Shown here piece by piece: positions 34,281 to 44,300 of a stretch of DNA of 64,000 bases. The DNA is from Bacteroidaceae bacterium (GTDB taxonomy: Bacteria > Bacteroidota > Bacteroidia > Bacteroidales > Bacteroidaceae). The notes under the pieces were generated by a model. It saw only the letters and a list, made by a program, of their open reading frames with translations, searched no databases and was not told where the DNA came from. Where the stretch lies: assembly GCA_900769465.1 (NCBI GenBank), contig CAAGGT010000316.1, forward strand, positions 21,356 to 85,355. The letters run 5' to 3'. Made by a program: the position numbers and the translations under genes. The stretch's first letter is position 1. Each line of letters begins with the position of its first letter.

Positions 34281-35012
34281 TTATTGATTATTCACCACTA
34301 ACCCACTCTCTTTTTTATAGACATCCTCATAATCACTAATCGTTTTTTTGACATCTCCAATCAAATCAATCACCTCTTTTGACAGACTCAAGCCTGTCTT
34401 TAGCGCAGCTTCGTAACAATATGCTAACTCCGCCTTATATTTCGTCATCAAAAAAGTCTCTACAGGACTCATTTCACGGCCCAATTCGCGTACTTCACTT
34501 TGCAATTGCCTGAGTTCTGTTTTATAAAAACCCTCTACATCCGAGATTTCAACACAATCACAACCATCTTTCACCAACAGTCCAATAGTAATAGCTTTCT
34601 TTAAAATATTGCTTTTAACTAAATCCTTTGATGCTGAGATTGCATCCGAAACTGTCAGCTCTGTCAGTTGTTTACAAGAAGGAAGATCTTTTATTGGGAT
34701 AGAAGTTTCAATAATAGAACGCAGCTCTGTAACAATTTTACAAACGTCAAACATAATCACTTGCACCTTACAAATATCATCATTTCCTTGATATTCTTTC
34801 AAGCGTTTGATACACCTTTGAGGCCCCCACATTTCGGCAGCAAAGCATTCATTTATCAAAGATATGGCATCGTGACAATATTCCTTGCATATACATACAC
34901 CCTGGCGATCATTAATCGGGCACTTATTGCGATACTTGCATATAAGACTATCAAAAGATGCTAATGCCGCATCTTTACCATTGACAGTAATAAAAAGCCC
35001 TAAAAGTTTCAT
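34281..35012 (-). CDS. Unknown protein downstream of rloB
   Basis: 243 residues, no signal peptide. N-terminal part has a cysteine cluster (CKYRNKCPINDRQGVCICKEYC, then C at about 56 and 67) that could hold metal. The rest is predicted helical with a Glu-rich middle (YKTELRQLQSEVRELGREM) and a Lys-rich end. I do not recognise a family. It starts 31 bp after rloB on the same strand, so it is probably the third gene of a RloA-RloB-x operon, possibly an effector or accessory. Confidence 0.75.
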   Translation of the reverse strand: MKLLGLFITVNGKDAALASFDSLICKYRNKCPINDRQGVCICKEYCHDAISLINECFAAEMWGPQRCIKRLKEYQGNDDICKVQVIMFDVCKIVTELRSIIETSIPIKDLPSCKQLTELTVSDAISASKDLVKSNILKKAITIGLLVKDGCDCVEISDVEGFYKTELRQLQSEVRELGREMSPVETFLMTKYKAELAYCYEAALKTGLSLSKEVIDLIGDVKKTISDYEDVYKKESGLVVNNQ

Positions 35013-35043
35013 CGTTCGTTTTTCTTATTTGTCAAACACTTCT

Positions 35044-35595
35044 TTACACCTCACTTATCGCTTCAATCAACTTGTAGACAGCTGTAGATGGATTATTAGG
35101 AGAATTCAGTTTCTTTGCGCGCCGTATTGCGTTTTCTTCCCCTGTTGCGAATATATTGATATCAACGATGCCTAGTTTGCCTTTTGAATAATTACTAGAG
35201 AATTTCTTATACATCTTTACACAGGCATTCTGGTTCTGCTCGGCAGACACATCAACACAATGCAACAAAAACCAAAGTTCAATACAGGGATTTGAAACAA
35301 GTAGTATTGCACCTGGTATACATTTCAACTGCTCAAGCACACCAGCTACATCAAGGTCATACATCAAAAATGTCTGATCCCTATCAGTCAGTTCATAACC
35401 TTTTTTGCAATTCTCAATATACCGGCACGATATATTTGAATCACTTTTCCTTGGAATTATCTGAATTGGAACGCGATATTTTGAACGTAAATGCATAACA
35501 TAAGCAACCTCGGTTTCGCCTTCACAAAATACAAAGAAATTAGGTTTCATCCTCTTTTCTTTTGAAGTTCTGACTCGTCTTGCCATAACAATCAA
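35044..35595 (-). CDS. RloB-family protein
   Basis: 183 residues. FFVFCEGETEVAYV and LMYDLDVAGV are the TOPRIM-like acidic segments of RloB, and SNPCIELWFLLHCVD is the most conserved block. RloB proteins are nearly always paired with a RloA AAA ATPase and are proposed nucleases of abortive-infection systems (AbiL-like pairs). The ATGA overlap with rloA (35592-35595) shows coupling. An internal ATG at 35586 (MARRVRTS) is an alternative start. A nuclease role is family-based inference. Confidence 0.85.
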   Translation of the reverse strand: MIVMARRVRTSKEKRMKPNFFVFCEGETEVAYVMHLRSKYRVPIQIIPRKSDSNISCRYIENCKKGYELTDRDQTFLMYDLDVAGVLEQLKCIPGAILLVSNPCIELWFLLHCVDVSAEQNQNACVKMYKKFSSNYSKGKLGIVDINIFATGEENAIRRAKKLNSPNNPSTAVYKLIEAISEV

Positions 35596-36839
35596 TTCTT
35601 AAAGTTCGCTAAAGACTCATCAACATAAGGGATTGCATCAAAACGACCCTGTAAATAAGCCTTTTCAATATCCATGCCATCCCTGAAATCCTTATAGTCA
35701 AACAGTGAATAAAGGTCAGTTGAGCCATTCTCGCGTTTATTTGTGAAATAAACCTGGTCTTTTCTTATCTTGTTGCCATCAAGCAAATACGTATTGTGGG
35801 TTGTATATATCAACTGTGCAGATTCGCTGTTATTGAACAATGCAATAATAAATTCAACAAGTTTTGTATGCAAACTAGCTTCTATCTCATCAACGAGCAA
35901 CACCTTATTATTTCTGACAATATCAAGAATTGTCAACATCATATAGAAAAGCCTTCTTGTTCCATCCGACTCTTCCGTATTGAAATCAAATGGAACATCG
36001 GGGTTACTTCTGTGATATGTTGTAATTGACAATTGGTTTTTCTGTATATCATCTACAGACAATATATTGAGATTGTTTTGAGGATCCAAGACTGCAGTTG
36101 TAAACGGTCTCAATTCCTGCATACTGCTAATATTGACAATGTCACTATCAGCAATGCGCAATACATTCAGCAGCTGCTCTTTGTTGTCATCCAGACGTTT
36201 TTCAAGAGTATCAGGATTATAATTGTAAAAATCCAAGATAAAATGCTCATGAAAATAACGGAAAACCTTTTGAGCGATTTCCCGGCCCATCTGGCTTGCC
36301 CTGGAGATGAATAAAGTTTTCTTCGACGTATTTGCCACTACATCCATTGGACGACGAATCACAGGACGGAATTCATAGACATCCTTCTTGTTACCACCCT
36401 TACTTTCATCGCGCACAAAAACCATTGAACGACGACCGTTGGGGGAATGATAAAGTTCCTCCCTCACAATTTCCTTATTGGTAAGTTCAAACGAATACTC
36501 ATACTCCACGCTATCAATAACAAAGCGAATAAAGAAACGGCTTGTTTTGTCTGCACCACCAAATTTGAAAGGTACAAATGGAAACATCGTATTCTCGTTA
36601 TGGTTATGGGAAGCGAATATCATACTCACACAAGCACGAATAGCCTTTATAATACTACTTTTACCCGATGCATTCGCGCCATAAATCGCAACAGTCTTGA
36701 GCAATCTTACACCATCACACTCAAAAGTATTTCCTTGCAACTCCTTGGCTTTCCTTGTTTGAATGTTGGCAGCTTGCATATCCAGAACCACCTCATCCAT
36801 TATGGAAAAAAAGTTACTTAAACGAATCTCTAAAACCAT
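35592..36839 (-). CDS. RloA-like AAA/ABC-type ATPase
   Basis: 415 residues from the ATG at 36839. N-terminal VLEIRLSNFFSIMDEV is the typical beta hairpin of OLD/RloA ATPases; Walker A is YGANASGKSSIIKAI (about 53-67), the D-loop/Walker B segment LLVDEIEASLHTKL (about 310), with TTHNTYLL after it. The frame is open to 36899, but a TATATTTG -7 element lies in that extension and it has a different composition. First gene of the RloA-RloB operon, likely a phage-defence pair in which the ATPase senses and RloB acts. Confidence 0.88.
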   Translation of the reverse strand: MVLEIRLSNFFSIMDEVVLDMQAANIQTRKAKELQGNTFECDGVRLLKTVAIYGANASGKSSIIKAIRACVSMIFASHNHNENTMFPFVPFKFGGADKTSRFFIRFVIDSVEYEYSFELTNKEIVREELYHSPNGRRSMVFVRDESKGGNKKDVYEFRPVIRRPMDVVANTSKKTLFISRASQMGREIAQKVFRYFHEHFILDFYNYNPDTLEKRLDDNKEQLLNVLRIADSDIVNISSMQELRPFTTAVLDPQNNLNILSVDDIQKNQLSITTYHRSNPDVPFDFNTEESDGTRRLFYMMLTILDIVRNNKVLLVDEIEASLHTKLVEFIIALFNNSESAQLIYTTHNTYLLDGNKIRKDQVYFTNKRENGSTDLYSLFDYKDFRDGMDIEKAYLQGRFDAIPYVDESLANFKN

Positions 36840-36867
36840 TTTAACTCTTATATTTACAATTTCTTTG

Positions 36868-36875
36868 CAAATATA
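36868..36875 (-). promoter_or_regulatory. Probable -7 element of the rloA operon
   Basis: Minus-strand TATATTTG, exact TAnnTTTG, 29 nt upstream of the chosen ATG at 36839 and inside the alternative extension. Confidence 0.5.
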
Positions 36876-37245
36876 ACAACTTAAACAACACAAAAGCAAC
36901 TTTTAATACCATTTTATTATACTAAAAGATGTTATTTCTTAGCATTAATGCAACATTTTCGGCGAATAACTCATTTAATTGCCGAAATAATGTGTTATAC
37001 ACTATTTTGTCATCCTGATGGAGCGTAGCGCAATAAGGATCTCAAATCTTTCTAGACATAAGTACAAAGAACATAAGACCTTCCACTATTGAGAATGTCT
37101 GTAGCTATTCAAATGCGACAAACATTTGCACAATAGCTAAAAGATGCAGGGCGTGAATGTATACAAATCTTATGTAACCAACGCAGTTGGTTTATGCACT
37201 TTTGTTTAATCACTTCAACCTTCTACGTTTCCTTTTTAGCCAAAA
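36876..37245. other. Noncoding gap with interspersed repeat fragment
   Basis: About 370 bp without a gene. Positions 37007-37047 read tttgtcatcctgatggagcg, then tagcgcaataaggatctcaa, with arms atcct/aggat, a common Bacteroidota intergenic repeat of the gtcatcctga...aaggatct kind. The rest is AT-rich and shows nothing clear. Confidence 0.5.
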
Positions 37246-37428
37246 TCATAATTCACTCCACAAATCTCCCCATACATCACTATTAGAGCCAGACAAATCT
37301 GGAGAGTTGCCATCTACTGGTTTATTACCGACACCGACACCACCAGTTTCTGTAGATGCAACATTCATCATTGGTTCAGCCTCAAGCCCAATCTGGGCCA
37401 CAGTCGGCGTTTCATATCTCTTTTTCAT
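37246..37428 (-). CDS. 60-residue peptide gene downstream of a BspA-like gene
   Basis: MKKRYETPTVAQIGLEAEPM starts a 60-residue product. It belongs to the numerous small Bacteroidales peptides that begin MKKxYxxPxV...LExE. The rest is Gly/Asn/Ser-rich (ETGGVGVGNKPVDGNSPDLS) and ends DVWGDLWSEL. No signal peptide, but a leader-plus-core look. The ATG lies ten bases after the stop of the LRR gene and the reading frame is open upstream across it, so the gene is easy to mis-start. Role unknown; RiPP-like precursor is speculation. Confidence 0.65.
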   Translation of the reverse strand: MKKRYETPTVAQIGLEAEPMMNVASTETGGVGVGNKPVDGNSPDLSGSNSDVWGDLWSEL

Positions 37429-37438
37429 AATCCCCAAA

Positions 37439-38671
37439 TCATCTAACAAACCTTTTCTTACCATTAACAATATAGAAACCTTTGCTTGGGTTTTCAACCT
37501 CACGTCCTTGAAGGTCATAAACAGTTTTAACCTCTCCGCTCTCACCTTTTACTTCGTCAAACACTTCATCAACACCGGTTGTCTCGCCATTATCAAAACG
37601 CACCCCCACTGTTTTCTGAGCCGCCTTAGGTAACCAAGCTGTCGGAATCTGCAAATAAGCCTTACCGCCACTGAATACAGTATTGTCCATAAATGGATAA
37701 AACATTGGAACATTGCTACTCTCGGCAATCGTAAATTTAAAGTTCGAATAGTTGTCAGCAGTACCGTTCACCACCGTTTGCTCAAGTGTGCCCACAAGTA
37801 AATTCAATGTATGATCGTGACAAGTCTCAATAATAGGCACAACGTAATTTCCTGGTTCACCTTTTAAAAAGACACCACTCCCAGCCATAGTTGTCATAAC
37901 TCTTGCAAGTGTCACCACTTGTGTATTTGAGTTAAAACCTATTGCATTGTACGCCTTAACCCCTTCCACTTCACTGAAGTCAAGAGCATATTCCGAGCAA
38001 TATGTTCCGCAACCGAAATCATTTATTGTAATTACAACTTCGGTTACAATTACTTCGGGTTCCATTTCAACCACATCGGTAAATTTATTCCAACCAACAG
38101 CAGTTTTATACAAATCTTTTGTACCGTATGGAACATTAAGAGTTGCTTTTACATCCTGAAATGTATTAGATTTAGCAGTCGGAGGAGTCTTACACTTTAC
38201 TGTTACGCTTGAGAGTTTATTACAATATGCAAAAGCCGCAATTCCAATACTCCGTACATTATCCGGTATAACAATGCTTGTTATGCCACTACAATTAGCG
38301 AACGCGCGGTCTCCAATTGACACAAGAGAATCAGGAAGTGAGACCTCTGTCAAACCACTACACCCACTGAATGCATCGTTTCCAATCTTCGTCACACTAT
38401 TCGGTATTATAACACTTGTTACAGCACAAGAAAAGAATGCATAATCACCAATCGCATCCACACTATATACGGTTGACCACAAATTAACAGTTTCCGGGAT
38501 TACAAGTGCACCGGAATATGCATAGCCATTGCTCGCTACAGCAACTGTTCTATTAGCTTCCGATGTTATTTTATAATAAATCCCATTCACCTCAAAATCA
38601 AAATCCTGAGCACTTACAAAACAACTATATAAAAGTAACAATGTAGTCAAAAAGCATTTCAAGTGTTTCAT
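37439..38671 (-). CDS. BspA-type leucine-rich repeat surface protein
   Basis: 410 residues, signal peptide MKHLKCFLTTLLLLYSCFVSAQ. About residues 60-165 hold LRR_5 repeats (VTSVIIPNSVTKIGNDAFSGC, LTEVSLPDSLVSIGDRAFANC, ITSIVIPDNVRSIGIAAFAYC). Then a spacer of unknown fold, and a C-terminal tail VYDLQGREV..GFYIVNGKKRFVR of the T9SS/sorting kind. Probably a cell-surface adhesin-like protein. It lies between the RloAB operon and rhuM, so it may be a later insertion into the island. Confidence 0.88.
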   Translation of the reverse strand: MKHLKCFLTTLLLLYSCFVSAQDFDFEVNGIYYKITSEANRTVAVASNGYAYSGALVIPETVNLWSTVYSVDAIGDYAFFSCAVTSVIIPNSVTKIGNDAFSGCSGLTEVSLPDSLVSIGDRAFANCSGITSIVIPDNVRSIGIAAFAYCNKLSSVTVKCKTPPTAKSNTFQDVKATLNVPYGTKDLYKTAVGWNKFTDVVEMEPEVIVTEVVITINDFGCGTYCSEYALDFSEVEGVKAYNAIGFNSNTQVVTLARVMTTMAGSGVFLKGEPGNYVVPIIETCHDHTLNLLVGTLEQTVVNGTADNYSNFKFTIAESSNVPMFYPFMDNTVFSGGKAYLQIPTAWLPKAAQKTVGVRFDNGETTGVDEVFDEVKGESGEVKTVYDLQGREVENPSKGFYIVNGKKRFVR

Positions 38672-38873
38672 AGTAAAAAGCGATGTTAAATTATTTATAC
38701 TATTTCTGCATCTTTTTATCCATTTGTAGCATGATATATCGACACATTAGTATCCATGGTAAAGTTAATGTTTTTTCTACATTCACAAAAAATATTAGAC
38801 CCACGACATTCAACAAACACAACAAAATTATTGGTTATAATACTTGACATCAATATACATTCATATCCTTCTA

Positions 38874-39866
38874 TCACTTCCCGTACTTCTCTTTGGCCTC
38901 TTTGTTTAAATGCTTGATGGTATCCAGGTAGGCCTGTTCCACCGGCGAGAGGGTGCGTAACTCATATTTGCGATATTCGCTTTCGGCCTTTGAAATTGCA
39001 GCCGTATGACTCACCTTGCCGGCACTTGTCAATAAAGGTTCACCTGTCGATGAAAGGATATTGTCAAGTTGCTGTATATAATCACTCATATACATAGGAC
39101 GACGTTTCATTGCCTGTATCTCGGCAAAATCAAAATATCCCGAAACAAGGTTATTCAAGATTTTCAGTTCATCTTCCTTCAAATAATTCTTCGCAATTCT
39201 CACATCTGCAAGTGTTGGGTGTTCCCCTTTGAAAGTTGTCAATCCCATAAATGGTTGCTCCGCATCGGCTCTTTCATAAATAACCTCGGCGGCAGTGTGT
39301 CCGTGCGCAGCAAAGTGCAACTTATTCTGTACAATTTTGAAGAACTCAATTGAAAGGTCACATCGTGGGTCATAATCCACAGCTGTCGCATAAAGGTCGA
39401 GCACCTGACGATACATAACTTTCTCCGATGAACGGATATCCCTTATGCGGTCAAGCAACTCTTTCCAGTAATTACCACCGCCCAACTGTTTCAGGCGCTC
39501 ATCGTCCATTGTGAAGCCCTTTATGATATACTCTTTCAATCGCTCGGTAGCCCACTGACGGAAACGTGTTGCAGTAACAGAACGAACACGATAACCAAGC
39601 GAAAGAATCATATCGAGGTTGTAATGGTTTACCTCGTATGTTTTACCATCAGAAGCAGTTGTTCGGAATTTCCGAACAACTGAACCTTCATTTAATTCCC
39701 CATCCTCAAATATATGCTTAATATGCTCACTTACATTCGATTTACTTGTTTGGTACAAGTCACAAAGCTGCTGTTGAGTGAGCCACATAGTCTCCTCATT
39801 ATACACCACATCAAGATGCACCTTGCCATCCTCGCTTTGGTAAATTACTATGTTGTTTGGGGTCAT
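38874..39866 (-). CDS. RhuM-family protein
   Basis: 330 residues. The N-terminal helix-turn-helix-like DNA-binding part (WLTQQQLCDLYQTSKSNVSEHIKHIF) and RKFRTTASDGKTYEVNHYNLDMILSLGYRV are diagnostic of RhuM. The C-terminal half contains a Fic/Doc-like or toxin-like segment in some members; none is clear here (YERADAEQPFMGLTTFKGEHPTLAD). RhuM genes often sit inside restriction-modification loci, as here, where it is the last gene of the five-gene run. Function unsettled. Confidence 0.88.
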   Translation of the reverse strand: MTPNNIVIYQSEDGKVHLDVVYNEETMWLTQQQLCDLYQTSKSNVSEHIKHIFEDGELNEGSVVRKFRTTASDGKTYEVNHYNLDMILSLGYRVRSVTATRFRQWATERLKEYIIKGFTMDDERLKQLGGGNYWKELLDRIRDIRSSEKVMYRQVLDLYATAVDYDPRCDLSIEFFKIVQNKLHFAAHGHTAAEVIYERADAEQPFMGLTTFKGEHPTLADVRIAKNYLKEDELKILNNLVSGYFDFAEIQAMKRRPMYMSDYIQQLDNILSSTGEPLLTSAGKVSHTAAISKAESEYRKYELRTLSPVEQAYLDTIKHLNKEAKEKYGK

Positions 39867-39922
39867 TAGCTTTATTTATTTTAAATCAGATGGAGGTTAA
39901 ACATTGTTTAGATTATGAATGT

Positions 39923-40261
39923 TTAAATATGTTTCCTTTCTAAATTAGGGTTGTACCTTCTAAAAATCTCAATCATTAGATTATAGTCATCTTGACTCAT
40001 TCCTGCCGGATATGTCCCATTGGATTGATTAAACCACAATAATTTCTTCAAGAAGGAAATTAGATGTCCGATTTCTAATCTGCAACCATAATATCTATTG
40101 TGTTTACGAAGAATTCTAATTTCTTCTAACTCCTTTTTATGCTTTTGGCAATTTAGAATAAAATCTTCTTCTTTCCATTCTTTTGACTCTTCAAAAAAAT
40201 CAAGGACAGTCAAACTGTAAAATCTCATATTCATGTTCACTCCAAATTTAGTATTTACCAT
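39923..40261 (-). CDS. Unknown small protein in the restriction locus
   Basis: 112 residues; starts at ATG 40261 (MVNTKFGVNMNMRFYSLTV), with in-frame alternatives at Met10 and Met12 that would remove the odd leader. Charged helical middle (KEEDFILNCQKHKKELEEIRILRKHN). No family recognised. Between the 345-residue protein and RhuM with gaps of 28 and 56 bp. Confidence 0.6.
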   Translation of the reverse strand: MVNTKFGVNMNMRFYSLTVLDFFEESKEWKEEDFILNCQKHKKELEEIRILRKHNRYYGCRLEIGHLISFLKKLLWFNQSNGTYPAGMSQDDYNLMIEIFRRYNPNLERKHI

Positions 40262-40289
40262 ATTGTTTAATGATACACTATGGGCTACA

Positions 40290-41327
40290 TCAAGTTATAT
40301 GTCCAGTTCGTCTTAATAAAGGCTTTTTGAAAATATTCGATGTATAAGTTATATTAGAATAAAAGTTATTCTTCTGATTATACCATTCTTCAAGAAACAA
40401 TGGGATATCTTCCGCAATTTCTTCATAAAAAGTTTTAGATATACAATGGAACTCCGCTCTAAATAAGATATCTTGTAATGCCAATGAAACATCTTCAATA
40501 TCATCAGATTGCAAATTACCGTATGTTTGGAATGCCCAAGTATTAGGAAAGGTTTCAGCAAAACCCAACAAAATGTAGGTCTTGTTTTTGACAGGAAAGA
40601 TTTCTACTAGATTTATCGGGGTTGTAATTTTTTCTTTATCAGGCCCAAAATACAATCCCCTACATTCATCTTTTATCATTATAGGAGCAGCCAAACAAAC
40701 TTCTAACCGGTATGGTAGCTGCACAACCTTAAAGTAATATTTTGAATAGTCTGTGTGGAATATTCCTTTCTCAAATAATGATTTATACCGCCCCAAATCC
40801 TGCAAAGACTGTGAACTATTAGATTTCAATTCCCAAAATTGACAGAATAAATTTTCATCACAAGATATAATCCTATCAAGAATCTCAGAGGAAAAATCAT
40901 ACATAACAGTTTTTGCATAGATTTCTCTACACAATGTTCGATATGCTAACAAGTATTGATTTCTCTCATCGTACCAATCAATCGCACTATCAGACTGTTC
41001 TATCGGAGCAAATAATGCGGTGTCGTGTGTATTGCAAAAACCATAAAAACCAAATTGTTTCGAAACTCCGAGTTCTTTGTATTCAAGAAGAGGTTCATTC
41101 CGTAAAAAAGCAAACAAATGGTTGTATGTAAAAGCGTACAACTTGCCATCTATCGTTATCTCTGCAAGTTGTTGATTTCTCCTTTGAAATACATGTGAGA
41201 ATATAGCATCATTAGAACAACTAGGACACATACAAGAGCGTTTACGTTCTTTGGCCTGTTTCATTACTTTCTCCAACAGAGCCAAATATTCTTCCCGAGT
41301 TAATTCCTTACTATCATTGAAATCCAT
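40290..41327 (-). CDS. Unknown protein with Zn-ribbon-like CxxC...SH motif
   Basis: 345 residues. The N-terminal segment RSCMCPSCSNDAIFSHVFQRR has the pattern Cx2C...SH, resembling the zinc-binding start of uncharacterised proteins in defence loci. FGFYGFCNTHDTALFAPIE gives further Cys/His. The remainder is a mixed alpha/beta region without a family I know. It starts 49 bp after the helicase-methylase, so co-transcription is likely. I assign no function. Confidence 0.7.
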   Translation of the reverse strand: MDFNDSKELTREEYLALLEKVMKQAKERKRSCMCPSCSNDAIFSHVFQRRNQQLAEITIDGKLYAFTYNHLFAFLRNEPLLEYKELGVSKQFGFYGFCNTHDTALFAPIEQSDSAIDWYDERNQYLLAYRTLCREIYAKTVMYDFSSEILDRIISCDENLFCQFWELKSNSSQSLQDLGRYKSLFEKGIFHTDYSKYYFKVVQLPYRLEVCLAAPIMIKDECRGLYFGPDKEKITTPINLVEIFPVKNKTYILLGFAETFPNTWAFQTYGNLQSDDIEDVSLALQDILFRAEFHCISKTFYEEIAEDIPLFLEEWYNQKNNFYSNITYTSNIFKKPLLRRTGHIT

Positions 41328-41376
41328 TATTTCATTGGTTTTATTTTGGACTCGATGAAGGCGATTTCAGATTCAC

Positions 41377-44300
41377 CTAATCTTTATCCTTTGACTTTGC
41401 TTTCAATACAGCTTTGATATGCTGTTGGTTTTGCTCGTCTATACAAAAGAGACCGTAAAGTTGAGCATTTACATCACCGCTAAAATCAATCAAACCATTT
41501 TGGTCTGTATAGTTCTCTATGTCCGGTACTTTCTTCGCCAATGAAGTCAAAGATTCATCTGTCAGTAAGAATGCAAATCTTATGATTTCACTAGTAGCAT
41601 ACTTCAAGAAGTTTCTTGCTTCTTGTTCTGTGTCAAAAGTCTTTAATGCCACGCGAGAACGGCCAAATGCACTGTAATTATCTATTACCGCAATTTGATT
41701 ACTTCGCTTCTGACCGCCAGCATTGGCACTTGAAACAATTACCTTCCATTTGTTCAGGTACTCAACTCCTGTTGTAATTACATTCTTGTTTGCAATATAC
41801 CAACGGGCTCTACCACTCTTACCTGCTTTGTCATTGGTGAACAGTTTAATCTCGCTATTGATATCAAACGAATCACCTTCATTATACTCTCTAACCAATG
41901 ACGGGTTTTTCTCGACAAAATCGCTCTCAATAGAAAATAATTTCTGTGACAAAATCGAAGCATGTAAACAAGAGAATTTTTCGATAGCCAAATCCAAGCA
42001 GGAAACGATATCTGTATCAAGTGGATTTAGTGCAAACAACTCGTCTCCAGGATTGGTAGCAATAACAGAAACCTCTTGCCCACCTTTAGAATACACATAT
42101 CGAAAACCTCCTTCATCTTTTTGAGTATCCTTCAAAACGATAGATAAACCGTCAGCAATGCCTACCTCCTTGAAAATATCAGTGGAAACTGGATAAAATT
42201 TTAATAAGCTCAAGTGCGGGTCGTTGATTTGAGCCAAGCCAAATTGCTCCATACCTTTACCAGAACGATGAATCCACCTTGCACCAGGGTATATCAACGA
42301 AACGTAACGTCCTAACTTATCACTTACATTTTGGAAATGATGAAATATGCTAGAACTGCGTTTTTGACCGTTAGAAGTTTCTTTTTGTGCAACAACTTCT
42401 TGATACGGTGGGTTACCAACTATTGCTGTAAATTTCATATCGTTATCTTCGTTTGCTTTCCAATAATTTTTGCCCTGCTTCATTTGAGATACAAACTTAG
42501 CAGTCTTATTTGTAATTTGATTTGTTAAGTCCTCATAGTAACGTGTATTCACTTTAATCTGACGGAAACCGCGTAATGTCCTACGAGTAATACTCTTCGC
42601 CATCTGTGTCTTGCACAGTACAAATATATTCTCACGCAGTACTGCTTCCCAAACTTTCAGGTGGCGTTCGGGAGTGTTCTCCATCGTGTCTGCCGCATCC
42701 AACTTCTTCTCAAGACGGGTGCGATAAATAGAGTAAGCCATATACAACGGATAGAGACCAGACTTTGAATTTATCTCCAAAATGCGTGCATTTGAAGCAA
42801 AGACTTTTTCTGTTACCTCTCCATTATCCACAAAGCGTGGCTCTACAATCTGCTTATCTTTTGACTCGTCATAGAACACCCAACCGCCCAAACTGTCACC
42901 AAGGTGCAGATTTACAACACGCCAAGGAGTCAAGACGGTCTCCTTGTCGGGGTTGCGGAATGTATTGAAGATTGCAGTTATTCGTTCAATACGATCCTCT
43001 ATATCCAATGCATCGGCAGCCTTTGCCATAGCACGAATGCGTTTACCTGCGGAACAGAACACCTCTGGGTCGTAGTACTTCTTGAATTGCTCAAAAATAT
43101 CTTTGGTTACTCCCTTTGGCATAAACTCGTCCCAAGAACCATTGTCAATAAGCGAAGTGAAGTTATCAAGAGTAATCTCCAGTTCCTCATCTACAAGGTC
43201 TGCTCCGTAAATCATCAATGGCATACGGATAGAGATACCACGCAATATTGAAATCGCAGTATCACGGTTCTTGCGTTTTTCGGCTTTCTCCTCAAGTAAG
43301 CGTTTTTCTTCCTCTGAAAGTTCCTTCTTTTTACGCTTCTTTTCCTCTGCCTTTTCCAACTGTTCGTGTTCTTCCTGGGTGAAACCTTGATTGTTGATAT
43401 CAATCTCGCCACTCTTTGGCATCGCTTTGGTTGAACCTATAATTTCTTTCAACTTGGCGAACTCTTTTAACTCCAAAGAGTCGAGACGCATAAGGTCATC
43501 ATTATACAGATAACCATCCTCAAAACCATTGCGAACAACACGCTCTACATATACCTTTTTCAACTGCTGAAGCATATTGGGCACATCGTAAGACACCATC
43601 TTTGAGCCTTCGTATGCTATAATCGGGCAGAAATTTATGAAATCACCGACAGCCTTGCGGTCATCACTCGTTGTCTTACCGGCCTTTGCTGAAATCTTGG
43701 CTGTTTCTGCTATTACTTTCAGAGTACGGTCAGGTGCGAAGTCAAAAACAAAGCACTCCTCCTTCACCTTGCCTCCAATGGTGGCAGGTGTCTGAACACG
43801 GAAGATGGTCTGCATATAACTTGATGCTGCTGTACTGAATGAACCTGCAAGCATAAACACCGCAGTCCACGCTTTTACGCTTACTCCTGTGGTCAAACGA
43901 CCACAAGAAAGAGTAATAGTATATGTCTCTTCGGGTTTATTACCGATAGCCTTATTTACAAGTTCGAGTGCATCATCACGTTCTTGGTCTTCATCACCTT
44001 CACCAGCCACATTCACTATTTGGAATTGACTGAAAACAGGATGTAATTGTAACATTGCACTCAATGCTTTTGCAGACTTAACTCCAGGAACTATCCACAA
44101 CGAGTGACGGAAATTTTCGCGATACTCCTCGGTTGAATATGGATAGTTACTATCCTCGTCTTTCTTACATATCAGATTGAGGAATGAACTAACATCTTTC
44201 TTGTGAACAAACTCTCCTGAATCGTCTACACGGAAGAACTCACGGAAGTTGAAAGCCAATTCCGAGTCGCCATAACCATTCAATAGTTTGTTAAGATCAT

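Noticed and set aside
37007..37047. Insertion sequence end
   Set aside because: Looks like a common short intergenic repeat; no transposase frame nearby.
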